A stretch of DNA of 64,000 bases. It comes from Nipponacmea schrenckii. Lineage: Eukaryota; Mollusca; Gastropoda; Lottiidae. Position 1 is the stretch's first letter, and each line of letters starts with the position of its first letter. The position numbers and the translations under genes were made by a program. The notes below the pieces were generated by a model. It saw only the letters and a program-made list of their open reading frames with translations, was not told the origin of the DNA and searched no databases. The stretch lies in the NCBI GenBank assembly GCA_030562195.1, contig CM060199.1:20790338-20854337 (forward strand), read 5' to 3'. Positions 1 to 10,840 of this stretch are shown piece after piece.

Positions 1-1620
1 AATATAAACCAGCCTATAACATTTGAGGAAGTCAAAAAAGCCATAAAAGAACTAAAAAACAAGAATTCGTTCGGGTATGACGGTATCCCCTCTACAGTGC
101 TAAAAAATGAAGCAACCCCAAAAATTTTATACAAACTATGCGAAGCCTGCTTCGAACTCGGAACAGTCCCAGCTGAATGGACTAAAAGTGTCATCCAACC
201 CATTTTTAAACAAGGAAGTGACGATGTGCTCAACCCGTCAAACTACAGGGGTATCTCTCTTATTTCGGTTCCAAGTAAAATATATTGTAATATTCTTAAT
301 AACAGGATAAGTAACTGGCTCGAAAAAAAACAATCTATTATCTGATTTCCAAAACGGGTTTTCGTAAAAATAGATGTTGTGCTGATCACGTTTTCTCACT
401 TTATAACATTATAAACGAACGAAAAAACTCTCGGAAATCTACGTTTGTCTGCTATGTTGATTTTCGTAAATGCTTCGATTCTATAAAAAGACCGCTTTTA
501 TGGCATAAACTGGGAAACATGGGTCTGAATGGTAAAATCTTAAACGCGGTAAAATCATTATATTTTAAAACCACGGGTGCAGTGAAAATCAACATTAAAC
601 TTTCTGAGTGATTCCCCATTGAAGCCGGAGTAAAACAAGGTTGTCTTATATCGCCCGCCCTATTCTCGATGTATATAAATGATCTCATTGAAGAGATTGG
701 TGAACTGAAATGTGGTATAAAAATAGATGAAAACTTGCAAGTCTCCGCCCTCGCATACGCTGATGACGTGGCTCTTACTGCCCCAGATGAAGCAAGTTTG
801 GAGAAAATGCTCGCAGTGCTCAATACCTGGTGTGAAAGATGGAAACTGACTATTAACCCCAAAAAATCGAACATTGTCCACTATAGAAACCCGTCCACCC
901 CCAATCCAATTTTAAATTTTCTTGTGGTTCAGATGAGATTACGTTTACAGACTCTTACAGATACTTAGGTATTTGGATTGACGAACATTTAGACATGAAA
1001 AAGGCAACTACGGAATTAGCCAAGGCAGCCAGTCGAGCTCTAGGTGCCCTTCAAACTATGTGGTGGAACTTCATATTCTGCATTCACTAATTTGTACAAT
1101 AACCTGGTTGAACCAATTTTGTTTTATTGTGTAGGGATATGGGGTACAAAGGCATACTCATGTACTAATTCGGTGCAAAATAAGGCTATGAAATTCTTTT
1201 TAGGGGTTGGCAAATTTACACCAAATATTGCAAGTAGGGGTGACATGGGATGGCTTTCATGTTGGTCGAAACAAAAAACTGAGTGCATCAGACTGTTATG
1301 CAAGTTGTTCCGTGCTGATCCGAACAGACACATTTTCCTTATACTTAAGTATATGTTAAGGAATAGGAACAAAAAGGGCTGGTATTTTAAAGTTTTAAAC
1401 ACTGTTGAATCTCTTGTTTTAAATGATGCTGTTTTTAATCTTTTATTGCCAATCAAGAAAATTATGTCCATCAGTAAAATTAAAATCATGAACTACGACA
1501 CTAATGAATGGAATACGGAATTATTTAACGACCGTCAAAACACTAACGGCAATAAACTCCGTACATACAGGAAGTTTAAAACTGAATGTTCCCTTGAGCC
1601 ATATGTAACGGATACACGTA

Positions 1621-1636
1621 TTCCAAGGTCACACAG
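1621..1636. repeat. Target-site duplication, 5' copy, of SINE1 copy A
   Basis: TTCCAAGGTCACACAG is identical to bases 2005-2020. Joining the flanks at this repeat restores the LINE A reading frame, so the empty site is known exactly. Confidence 0.95.
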
Positions 1637-2004
1637 GGAGCCGCGGTGGCTCAGTGGGTTAGACGCTTGCTCGCTAACCTGAAGGTCCAGGGTTCAATCC
1701 CGGCAAAGGTCGAGATGAACTATCGGATTTTTCAGCCCGGTTTCCCCTTGTCGGTGATGCAGGTCAGAGGGACTGACATGGAAAAAGCTTCTAGTCGTTC
1801 GGATGGGACAATAAACCGAGGCCCCGTGTGCTACAGGCTGTGCACGTTAAAGATCCCTCGACAGTTGGAAATCGCAAAAAGAGTAGGCTAATGCCGCTGT
1901 CCTGGCAAAATTTCCCTCATTGCACACTGCATGGCGTTGCCCGTCTTCATTAGCCCATAAGGTGCAGAAGAGTAGGACGTAAAACTCCATTCATTTCATT
2001 TCAT
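1637..2004 (+). mobile_element. SINE1 copy A, tRNA-derived SINE, complete, inserted in LINE A
   Basis: This is a short non-autonomous retroposon of 368 bp. Its head looks like a tRNA with RNA polymerase III promoter boxes: box A TGGCTCAGTGGG (from about 1647) and box B GGTTCAATCCC (about 1690-1700). A tRNA-unrelated body follows, and the tail is repeated CATTT (about 1988-2004). The 16-bp sequence TTCCAAGGTCACACAG stands immediately before (1621-1636) and after it (2005-2020), which proves retroposition. This is the reference copy for the other SINE1 entries. It codes for nothing; the open frame through it is incidental. Confidence 0.95.
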
Positions 2005-2020
2005 TTCCAAGGTCACACAG
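2005..2020. repeat. Target-site duplication, 3' copy, of SINE1 copy A
   Basis: TTCCAAGGTCACACAG is identical to bases 1621-1636. The LINE A coding sequence resumes directly after it and leads to the Cys/His motif. Confidence 0.95.
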
Positions 2021-2692
2021 ACGTCTCATTTGTCAACTTAGAAGTGGTTGCCTCCCCATCGCCATTGAAACTGGGCGTTATTCTAAACCCCCAACCCCTC
2101 TCGATAAACGCTTATGTAAATGTTGCAATGAAAATGTTTTAGAGGATGAATTCCATGTGACAATTAAATGCCCAGTTTATCAAAATATAAGATGCGAACT
2201 TTTAAACTTTTGTCGAAATATAAATTCTAATTTTAACTCTTTATCTGAACCTGAGCAATTTTATTTTGTAATGAGCAATGCGCACGTCCAATATCACTTG
2301 GGTAAATTTCTATTTAATATGTATTCTACACGTCAAAAACTTTTAGCTTTTAAATAATCTCCGATAGTGATTGTTTCATTTTACATCTGTTGAGAATATA
2401 TTTTATCTAAAGTTCTATCAATTTTATCTTTATTTGTTGAAAATAGAACTGAATTTGTTAATTTTTGTTTTTACCGAAAAATATATTTAATCCTTTAATA
2501 TTGTTTACTTTATCTGTTGAGAATATGTTTTAATTTTAATCATTGTTGTACCAAAAGATATATCTTAATTTTATATGTAAATATATGTTTTAACCAGTAA
2601 GTGTCACATAGGCCAATTGTGGCCCGGAATCTTATTGTTGTATAATATATATGTCATATCTATGTATAGATTCGTGACACAATTAATAAACT

Positions 2693-2693
2693 A

Positions 2694-2727
<34 letters not shown>
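2693..2727. repeat. ATT trinucleotide microsatellite (LINE A tail)
   Basis: About eleven ATT triplets in a row follow AATAAACTAT. They most likely formed as the 3' tail of LINE A and later expanded. Confidence 0.9.
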
Positions 2728-2836
2728 TAAAAGTGTCTAATTGTCCGTGGTCTGCGCCATGTCATCTAGGTCATTGAAGGTATTTTTGTATTATATGTTC
2801 TTCCTTATAATAAGATAACTTGCCAGGCAAGGTAAA

Positions 2837-3286
2837 ATACGCCCACTGGCAGATCTGATTTTGAATAAACACTTAACAGTTCAGTAACAAATATTCAACC
2901 AATCATAAACTTCTTTTCTAGGGTGATAAATGTACAAAATTACTATGTTTCATTAAAATCTGTCAAGAATTATACCTAATAAAGAACAATAATGGTTCAC
3001 AAACAATTTTAACAAGTTTCATCAAAATCCGTAAATAACTGTGCCTAGTAGAGTGTATACCAGACTACAAGCCAAAAGTTGAAATCGTTTTAAAGAACAA
3101 GGGCAATATTGCATATGAAAAATTTGACGATCTATCATATTTCAAATGGGGTTCATCCTTGGATGATAATTAACAATTTCAGCAAGTTTTGTCAAAATCT
3201 GTAAAGAATTGCGCCTTCTAGAGTGTGGACGGACCGACGGAAGGACAATATATACGCCCCCTCCCCCCGATTTCAGGTGGGCGTAT
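2837..3286 (+). mobile_element. Element M1 copy A, bounded by ATACGCCCAC / GTGGGCGTAT
   Basis: A 450-bp non-coding element begins ATACGCCCAC and ends with its reverse complement GTGGGCGTAT. Inside are three diverged modules, each with a core like CAAAATCTGTCAAGAATT followed by a CCTTCTAGAGTG-type end (near 2953, 3020 and 3189). Near the right end is GGACGGACCGACGG. The same layout recurs at 10,252-10,673 (plus) and 30,192-30,557 (minus), so the boundaries are supported by comparison. No transposase is present, so it would be non-autonomous. The target duplication is unclear. Confidence 0.75.
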
Positions 3287-3289
3287 AAA

Positions 3290-4150
3290 GATGAGTTAAC
3301 TTATTATCGTTATATGTATTACATTGTAACTATTGTTTTAAATGTGATAAATCAGATGGTTATTCAAATACGACTTGAATATTGTGATTCATGCTTGTTA
3401 AAACGATTGCAATTTCATGTAAATTTAATGTAGATTTGTATGCTCCATAAATCTTAAGATGATATGGAAAAAATATCCATTTCTCACAAGTTGTTTCAGA
3501 ACTGTAATTGTAACACGCTTAATGTTAACAACTAAACCGAATCAGTACGAAGTTTGAAGTCGAAAAGCCGACTTGTAAATGGCTCATTTATCTGATACCT
3601 TTCTTGACAACATGAACCCATTCATATTTTTCATTCTAACTAAATAGCATTGACCCGACCCCACTTTTCATTCATAGCATTAAATAATCCTGAACATATG
3701 CAATCATTCTTGTCTCAACAATCATTTACATGTATGCGACGTAATGCACCCATTAACTTTAAATGAGCCACAAATGCTAGAATTGAGAAGTTAATTTCGT
3801 TTATTTTGAGAACTAAACTCGTATATAACGTATTTTATTTGAAGAAGATGTATAAATAATTCTAGATGTTTATGTTCTAGAATGAGATACGGGGTGCAAA
3901 GTTCAGCATCTTAATACAGCAGCAGTGTCAATTAATAAATCATATTTGACTTATTCCTGCACTAAGTACAAGAATGGGTCATTTCCTTCCTCAGATGAAA
4001 TCTTCATTTAATGCTCATGCTCATAATCGTTCGTCCACATAGATTTCGGGTTAAATAATTCATATCGAACAGGTCAAATCCAATATTTTAAATACTTGAT
4101 CTGATCTGAAAGTCTAATGTCAGTATAAATAACCTATATCAACCAACCCA
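3290..4150. other. AT-rich DNA without recognisable feature
   Basis: There is no convincing coding frame, repeat or RNA gene here. Frames are short, stop-rich and low in complexity. Confidence 0.5.
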
Positions 4151-4254
4151 TCCGAACAATCCAATTACACAATTTTAAAGAAATATGAGAAGACAAAACA
4201 ATTAGATCATGTCAAATCTAACAAATTGATTTTTGTTTGAAACAAAACAAATAT

Positions 4255-4480
4255 AAACAATTCAATTACACAATTTCAAAGCAATGTAACTTAACGAAAC
4301 AAAGAAATTAGGAAACCTTTATCTGTAAAAACAATAATTAAATTTCAAAGCATCTGAAGAAAACAATTACAAAGTGACGAAGCAATGTTACTGAATGTAA
4401 CTTGATAAATAAACAATAACAAAATTTCAAAGCATCTGAAGATAAACATTACACAGTGTCAAAGCAATGTAACTGAACGA
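4255..4480. repeat. Degenerate tandem repeat of about 82 bp
   Basis: AATTTCAAAGCATCTGAAGA occurs at 4341 and again at 4423, each followed by a version of AGCAATGTWACTGAA. A weaker third copy starts near 4270. Two to three diverged copies in an A-rich stretch. Confidence 0.65.
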
Positions 4481-4519
4481 AGTATGGCGAAAACAAAGAA
4501 ACAACAGTTATTAAATACC

Positions 4520-6255
4520 AAAGCAAAATATCAGGAGATTAACAACAAAACACCAATTACAAATTTGGAATCAAAGCAGCCAAAAAAAAAAAGAAAAAAA
4601 ATTTACAAAATTCTTAACCAGGAAAACAATCTCTGAGCAAGGTCTCTGGACGAAACATGACAAAGTTAGGAAAAGAACATTTCGTGAAATATAAGAATAA
4701 CATGAAACATATGGTTCTTTATTAAAGTTTTAAATTCAGAGGAGTAATACATAATTTGTCTCAAAGGAAACCAGACCAGACTCAAACATCATTTCAATAA
4801 AAAAAATACAGTTTCCAAACAGCAATTAAAATCCAACGAAGCAACCAGTATCCAAAAACAAACATGTCTCAAAGGAAACAATCTCTGACTTCACCGTTTC
4901 ACATGAAATTCTGTATCTTCCAAATTAGACGAGCAAGTAAATATTCAAACAAAAATCTTCTAAATGGTAGGATGTGACATACGACTGATATGTGCTCTAG
5001 AGCAAAGTGTAAATGCAATGCAATGTTCCGGTAACTGGATTAAATAGGAGAGACAAAAATCTTCAGATGCAGATGGGGAAAGCAGTAAGATAATTTCTTC
5101 CTACGACAGGGCCAGTTTGCCAACTTTAAATATATTGTTATAGAATGGCTTTTAGTTCTCCTGGAGTACGTGTCCAGTTTGTAGAGATAGGAAATAATTT
5201 CATATTTCGAAATGGATTGAGGGGTAAAGTTCACATCTGCCGAAAGAGTTAATGAAAATAGACTGCTTCAAACATGTGCAATCGTGGATATTGTGTTAGG
5301 AATAAGCCATTATCACATTCAACTACATCTAATGATTGGTACCTCTTCGATGCCAATGTAAGTCCACCCATTGTAAATATAAGGTTTTAAAAGGTCAAGG
5401 CATTAATTAAACCGATATTGGAACTGTGTTACAATCAATCACGTTAATCTATCGATATATTTCATTGCCAGATAACATTTAAGTCAATAGATGAGTATAG
5501 ATACAAATAAAGACTTTATTATTATGATCAAGGTCAAGGTTATAAAATAGAATTAATATAAGTGCACTTATTCCTTCATTTAAAACTTGGGATCTGGCCT
5601 CCCCACCCACTGGTAATAACGATGTGTGAACACCAAAATAGAGAGACAGAGATACGGATAACTACAAATGATCACAAAGGTTCTGTCTACATAACAGATC
5701 CTTGTCCAAACAATATTGGCATTGATATTTCCATAAATGTATGTTTACAGATGGGTTGACTGGAATAGGTCACCAGACGTTAATATGCCAACAGACAAGG
5801 GATGGTGAAAATCAAGTTATTTGAAACCTCTTGGTAATCACCTTTCAAGTGATAGGAGAGAAACGTTCTCCTGTTGCCTCCTGTTTAGGAGCAACTTTTG
5901 TACAAAAACTAATCTTCAATTTCTCGTTTCTGAAACCACACCACAATTCTTAAAGTTCAGCAACATACTTTAATCCCAGTCTGGACTTTAAAATGTACCT
6001 TTACAGTTCGGTATACACAAAGTGAAAGATATACGTTCGAACATGCAGAGAATTATGTCTTCTCGACACGTGGATGACATGATAAATTTCCTAAAAGGTA
6101 TAGAACACCTAACAACCGCCGTTCATGCTGTGATGGATATAACGTGGACTTTTTTGACAAAATACTAAATTAAAAACAATCATACAATTTATTAAATTCA
6201 AATTCAAAGCAGACCGACTTTGATATATATAGGATGAAAAAAGTAGAAAAGTAGA
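4520..6255. other. A-rich DNA without recognisable feature
   Basis: A short A run occurs near 4585-4600. The frames at 5040-5234 (minus) and 5562-5759 (plus) have no recognisable motif and are no longer than expected by chance. Confidence 0.5.
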
Positions 6256-6257
6256 TT

Positions 6258-6792
6258 TATATGTAAATCACAAAGATAGATACAGCAGTAAATTAATATG
6301 TATATCACGAATACGGATACAGCATGTATATCATAAAGTCGGAGACGGTACTGATTTAAAATGTACATGTATATCACAAGGACGGATACAGCAGTAAATT
6401 AATATGTATATCACAAGGACAGATACAGCAGTAAATTAATATGTATATCACAAGGACAGATACAGCAGTAAATTAATATGTATATCACAAGGACGGATAC
6501 AGCATGTAAATTAATATGTATATCACAAGGACGGATACAATAGTAAGTTAATATGTATTTCACAAGGACGGATACAACAGTAAATTAATATGTATATCGC
6601 AGGGACGATACAGCAGTAAATTAAAATGTATATCACATGGACGGATACAACAGTAAATTAATATGTATATCACAGGGACGGATACAGCAGTAAATTTATA
6701 TGTCTATCACAAGGATGGATACAGCAGTAAATTATTATCTATTTCACAAGGACGTATACACCGGTGAATTGATAAATATATCAAAAAGACGG
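6258..6792. repeat. 37-bp minisatellite array
   Basis: About 14 copies of a 37-bp unit based on TATCACAAGGACGGATACAG followed by CAGTAAATTAATATGTA. The middle copies (6,395-6,700) are most alike. The copy near 6,310-6,390 is disrupted, and the last ones (6,720-6,790) are diverged, as is usual at array edges. Confidence 0.93.
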
Positions 6793-7627
6793 GTCTGCCT
6801 AAAGTGACATTTAGTAATTGGTGGATACATTTACTGGACACAATTTAATGGATAATAATAACTTAATGAAATATTAAATAAACGATATTTCAATGATGAT
6901 ATTCTTCATAAACCACAGATGCCTCTATAGGTTCTCACAGTAGAATATGCTAATAAGAGTCATGGGCTCATCCCATGATAAATTAGACACAATTTAACAA
7001 AAGACAGAATTTTCTATGGATTGATGTACATGCCATAAACGTCTTAACCAGACCAGCAAAAAATTCATAATATTAAGAACAATCACCGATCGTCAGCATC
7101 GTTGTCTGTAAAACACAAGGTAAAGACGTTCTTGGCACTGATTTGATTTGGCAGTAAGATCTAAAATATTGCTATGTTTCGCCCCCTACTTTTCTTTGGT
7201 TTTGGAAGTCACCATAATGTGTGGTATGGTGATTTATCTTTTTCGCACAGCATCAATAGCTATAACCGATTTACAATTGTAGTGTACAGTCAGCACAATT
7301 TGAGCTATTGTCTCATATTTTGCATGATCTCGGCCATGACAGAATTGTCAAAAATACCTTGATGGAGTAGACACTGTCATTTCTAAACCAACAGGAAACT
7401 GATGAAATATGAGCTTTAATTTTAAAACCAATCCACTTCTATCTAGCCATAATTCTATTCACTTATCATTTGAAGATGAATCTGAGAATTCCATTACAAG
7501 TACTTAGCGTTACATGGGTTTAATTTTTTAAAATAATGCAAAACACAAGTTCATTTAGACTTCTAGAAAAGCAATTAAAAGTTCGTACTAGAACCAGAAA
7601 AAAAGACTTTTAAATAAAACTGAATTC

Positions 7628-8190
7628 TTAAAGGGCTATTCCGCTGTTTTATATTTAAAGTTAGTGATTGTTCGGTGTAAAAAATTAAAATACGGATTTA
7701 AGTGAATTTTCGAGTATTTTTAGGGAAATATGTCTCCTAATAAATCTGGTAAGCCGCAGTACCATAGTGAGTTAGACGCTTGCTCGCTAACCTGAAGGTC
7801 CAAGATTCTATCCCGGCAAAGGTCGAGTTGAATTTTCAGTCCGGTTTCCCCTTGCTGGTAGGAGGGGCTGACATGGAAAAGCGTCTAGTCGTTCGGATGG
7901 AAAAGTAAAGAGAGGCCCCACGTGCTACCGGCTGTGAACATTTAAGATCCCCGACAGTTGGAAATTGCAAAAAAAATGAAGGCTAATGCCGCTGTCTACC
8001 GAACATCAAAAAATAGATCCAACTGCTCATATAATAATTACAACGTTGCATCGTGAATTAACCCTTTTTAAAGAAATTTCGTTTTATCAAGTAAATAAAT
8101 GGCTGTAAATAGCACTTTAAAGATCATATTTTAGGTGTGGTATAATTAAAAATGTGTTAGATAATGAAAATTTTGCATATTGCCCTTTAA
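7628..8190 (+). mobile_element. Possible TTAA-bounded inverted-repeat element
   Basis: Left end TTAAAGGGCTAT and right end, reverse-complemented, TTAAAGGGCAAT match at 11 of 12 bases, with TTAA at both extremities. TTAA target duplications are known for the piggyBac group. The match is short and no transposase is present, so this is tentative. A SINE1 copy lies inside. Confidence 0.35.
7751..8005 (+). mobile_element. SINE1 copy B, diverged, 3'-truncated
   Basis: It shares with copy A the stretches AGTGAGTTAGACGCTTGCTC, CCCGGCAAAGGTCGAG and GCGTCTAGTCGTTCGGATGG. Box A is damaged. It has several small deletions and stops at GCTAATGCCGCTGTC, so the GTGCAGAAGAGTAGGACGT region and CATTT tail are missing. 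No clear target duplication. Confidence 0.88.
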
Positions 8191-8699
8191 CACAAACTCG
8201 AAGTTGTGTAATGTAACTTAACTTATTAAAAGGATGCTGGCGATGGTTAACTCAATTTGCGCCTTGTATTAAAGGAGATATTTTGCGTTGTGAGTATCTA
8301 TTAGACAAATAATAGGTTGTGTAAAAACAGATTTTCATAGTTACAGTGAGAATATAGCTTTCTATACAGATGTCTACTGCATTATTGCAAGATATTTGCC
8401 CTCTGGGCCCGTTTCACATTCAACCTTTAGAACTTGGGAAAACGAGCCTAGAAGTTGCTTGAAATTTTAACTGTGTATTGTGTCTAATTTAAAGAATATC
8501 GTCTTAAGAATATATACAACGTGTACATATCTATAATACCAAAGATAGAAAGAAGAAATGAAGTACAAATCATATTTTACATTGATTTACCTATTTTTCT
8601 TTCAAATCAACCAAAAGCCCCGTTTGTATTTTGGATGCAGGTCCAATCGACCAACATAAACTACAAATCATGATTTTATCTAGTTTCCTACCCTGCAGA

Positions 8700-9295
8700 T
8701 TTAATTATATGTCTTTCAAATCTACAAACCAATCCCCGTGTGTACTTTGGATGATTTTCAAATCCAACCATGTTCTAACAAATCTACAAATAAACCTAAA
8801 TGCACTACAGCCCATATTCTGGCTTGTATACCGACTCAGCTGAACTGGCTTACTTCTGTTCAAATCTACAAATCAACATACATAATCCGCAAGAGTTTTC
8901 CAACTCACTTACCACTTTTCAAATCTACAAATCAACCTGAAGAGTTTTTCAACCCAGCGAAACAAAATGGCCTGTGTCAAATCTACAAATCAACCAATCT
9001 GAACCACCGCGGTTTTTTAACCCAGCTGATGCCCTTTGTTAAAATCTACAAATCGACCAAATTTATTCAGCTAAAGTAACTACACTTAAATAGAATCTAA
9101 ACTTTATAAGTAATACTGCGATGGATATTGCCGAAATTAAAAGAAATGTATACATTAATCATCTGGCTTACTACAAATCAAATATACCGGTCTTATTTGC
9201 AGGTTTAAATTGAATGTTCAAATCTACAAAACAAGAAAACTTTAATGAACGGCTTTATTAAACTCTACATGGCGCCTGATTCAGATCTACAAATA
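8700..9295. repeat. Degenerate repeat of about 60 bp with conserved core CAAATCTACAAATCAACC
   Basis: The core recurs near 8720, 8782, 8862, 8920, 8978 and 9043, with weaker hits near 9218 and 9284. Steps are mostly 58-63 bp, once about 80. The sequences between cores are mostly different, so only the core is kept. A 113-codon frame through the region (8738-9079) contains the repeated peptide QIYKST and is a product of the repeat. Confidence 0.75.
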
Positions 9296-9775
9296 GATGA
9301 AGATTCGCCAATTCAAATATTTGAATTAAAAGTTCATTATTTATGGAAGTAACAAAGTATCAAAAATAAACCATCTATTTTAATTCACTAAATTTGGTTC
9401 AATAACTGGACTCAATTGAATATTAGATGTTCAGATTTATTTATAAAGCTTTAAAATTATCTTTCCCATTTAAATCGCCAAATTTATCTTATTTATCATC
9501 GACCATCTTTTCTAGTTTTAAGTTATGGTAATTTGAATGGAAGATGGCAATTAGCATTGCCGATTTAATAATTTGATTGAAAGAAGATTTGGCAACTCTT
9601 TGTATGTTGAAATGTCAGTCTGACCGCAGTTATTGTGACTTGTAGCTGTTTTGTTACATGTTATTGTGTAGAATAAAACCAAAATGATATATAGATGGAA
9701 TGTAAATGAAGAACATTGTGCTGCAAACAGGAGAGGGAGCTTGGTGAACTTTTATTGTCTTGGAAAAGGCAAACT

Positions 9776-9776
<1 letters not shown>

Positions 9777-9805
<29 letters not shown>
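9777..9805. repeat. Poly-T tract
   Basis: About 29 consecutive T, ending in GAAAAC. It could be the tail of a minus-strand retroposed sequence, but no source is recognisable. Confidence 0.85.
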
Positions 9806-9807
<2 letters not shown>

Positions 9808-9809
9808 AA

Positions 9810-10250
9810 AACATGAAAGTGTGCCCATATCTATATTTTTATCGCTGCAAAGACATTCTACGACTAACTATTTTGAGGCTACTTTTCCCATTCTCATAAA
9901 TAATAATGGAAAATGTTTTTAAAAACCATTTACTTTCTTTAACAGCAATGATTAAATTCGTTTATTTTGATATATCTACATATAATCTGTATCGGGAACT
10001 TTTGGCTATTGGCTTTGAAGCAAAGAACAGATAAAAACAGAATGTTTTAACTTGATATAGAACCATAAAATAAAATTGATAACTTATCTACACATGTATA
10101 TTTATCGACCTGTTGATAACGACTAAAATTATTTTATAAATAAGATGAGAAAATGCATTTATTTTATGAGCAAAGAAATGTAATCATTATAAAATGTCTG
10201 AGGTTTTTATCGTTTCACTGAATAAAAAAATGCAAGGCAAGGCAAGGTAA
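9810..10250. other. AT-rich DNA without recognisable feature
   Basis: No coding or repeat signal could be supported. AAGGCAAGGCAAGG just before 10,252 resembles the CCAGGCAAGG before M1 copy A and may be part of that family. Confidence 0.45.
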
Positions 10251-10251
10251 T

Positions 10252-10673
10252 ATACGCCCACTTTCAGCATTATATTTGAACAAAAACTTAACAGTACAGT
10301 AGCAATCACTGGAATGAAAATACACTTCTTTTCTGGGTGATAAATGTACAATATTACTAAGTTTCATTAAAATTGTACATTCTAACTAGGAATAGAAAGT
10401 ATATCGAAATAACTCAAGAATTTTGCTTTCTAGAGTACTTTCGAGCTTAAGTTGAACGCGTTTTAAAGAACAAGGGCAATAATTGATATTAAATTTCAAG
10501 AACAAGGGCAATAATTCATACTAAATATGATTTAGATTTGATTTCGTTGATTTTCAACAGGTTCATCCTTGGGTGATCACACAACGTTACGTCTAAAAAG
10601 TCAAGAATTGTGTCTTTTAGAGTGTTTACGAACAATTGTGGACGGACGGACATGGATGACTATGTGGGCGTAT
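10252..10673 (+). mobile_element. Element M1 copy B
   Basis: Starts ATACGCCCAC and ends GTGGGCGTAT like copy A. It shares GGGTGATAAATGTACAA, TTAAAGAACAAGGGCAATAA, GTTCATCCTTGG and the GGACGGACGGACA stretch near the right end. The segment around AACAAGGGCAATAATT is duplicated inside it (10,467 and 10,500). Confidence 0.78.
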
Positions 10674-10688
10674 AGAAAATAGACTTTT

Positions 10689-10840
10689 ACATCTGCACCT
10701 ATGGGCTAATGAGACGGGCAACGACATGCAGTGTGCGATGAGGGGTAGTCAGTTTAGTCTTCTTTTTTCCAATTTCCAACTGTCGATGGATCTTTTAAGT
10801 GCACATTGGGTTTCGGTTTGTTGTCATATCTGAACGACCA
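10689..10840 (-). mobile_element. SINE1 fragment C
   Basis: Reverse complement of the SINE1 3' half: GGGCTAATGAGACGGGCAAC, TTTCCAACTGTCGATGGATC and a diverged remainder up to CTGAACGACC. The tRNA-like head is absent. Confidence 0.7.

Larger units (their letters stand above)
1..2357 (+). pseudogene. Non-LTR retrotransposon (LINE A) reverse transcriptase, broken and 5'-cut by the window
   Basis: This is the remains of a reverse transcriptase that copied its own RNA into the genome by target-primed integration. Frame 1 is open from base 1 to 345 and shows the N-terminal RT region (PSNYRGISLISVPSKIY). Further on are VDFRKCFDS (about 453-485), GVKQGCLISPALF (about 628-668) and the catalytic box YADD (756-767). 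After these come a thumb-like part (1044-1636) and a C-terminal Cys/His motif, CKCCNENVLEDEFH followed by a Cys (2115-2171), typical of many non-LTR elements. The frame is broken: a one-base shift in an A run near 326-335, a TGA at 607-609, and shifts near 905-930 and 1040-1065. A SINE at 1637-2004 splits the thumb from the Cys/His motif. The clade is uncertain; the CR1/Jockey/I group is plausible. The 5' end lies outside the window. The element is surely non-functional. Confidence 0.93.
1..2727 (+). mobile_element. LINE A, 3' portion with ATT-repeat tail
   Basis: The whole element fragment comprises the RT pseudogene, a 3' untranslated part of about 340 bases (2358-2692) and a terminal run of ATT triplets (about 2693-2727) directly after AATAAACTAT. 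A short tandem tail is the usual 3' end of many non-LTR elements, so I place the 3' boundary there. The 5' boundary is beyond base 1. No target duplication can be tested without the 5' end. Confidence 0.85.

Noticed and set aside
1646..1715. Functional tRNA gene
   Set aside because: The tRNA-like head is part of SINE1, repeated in several copies, with a long body behind it and an imperfect cloverleaf.
1..2357. Retroviral or LTR-type polymerase
   Set aside because: The motif order, the C-terminal Cys/His motif and the ATT tail are those of non-LTR elements; no LTRs, protease or integrase are seen.
8700..9295. CRISPR-like pattern: short repeats with different spacers
   Set aside because: The repeats are imperfect, the steps vary (58 to 81 bp), no cas genes are present and the context is clearly animal DNA with LINEs and SINEs.
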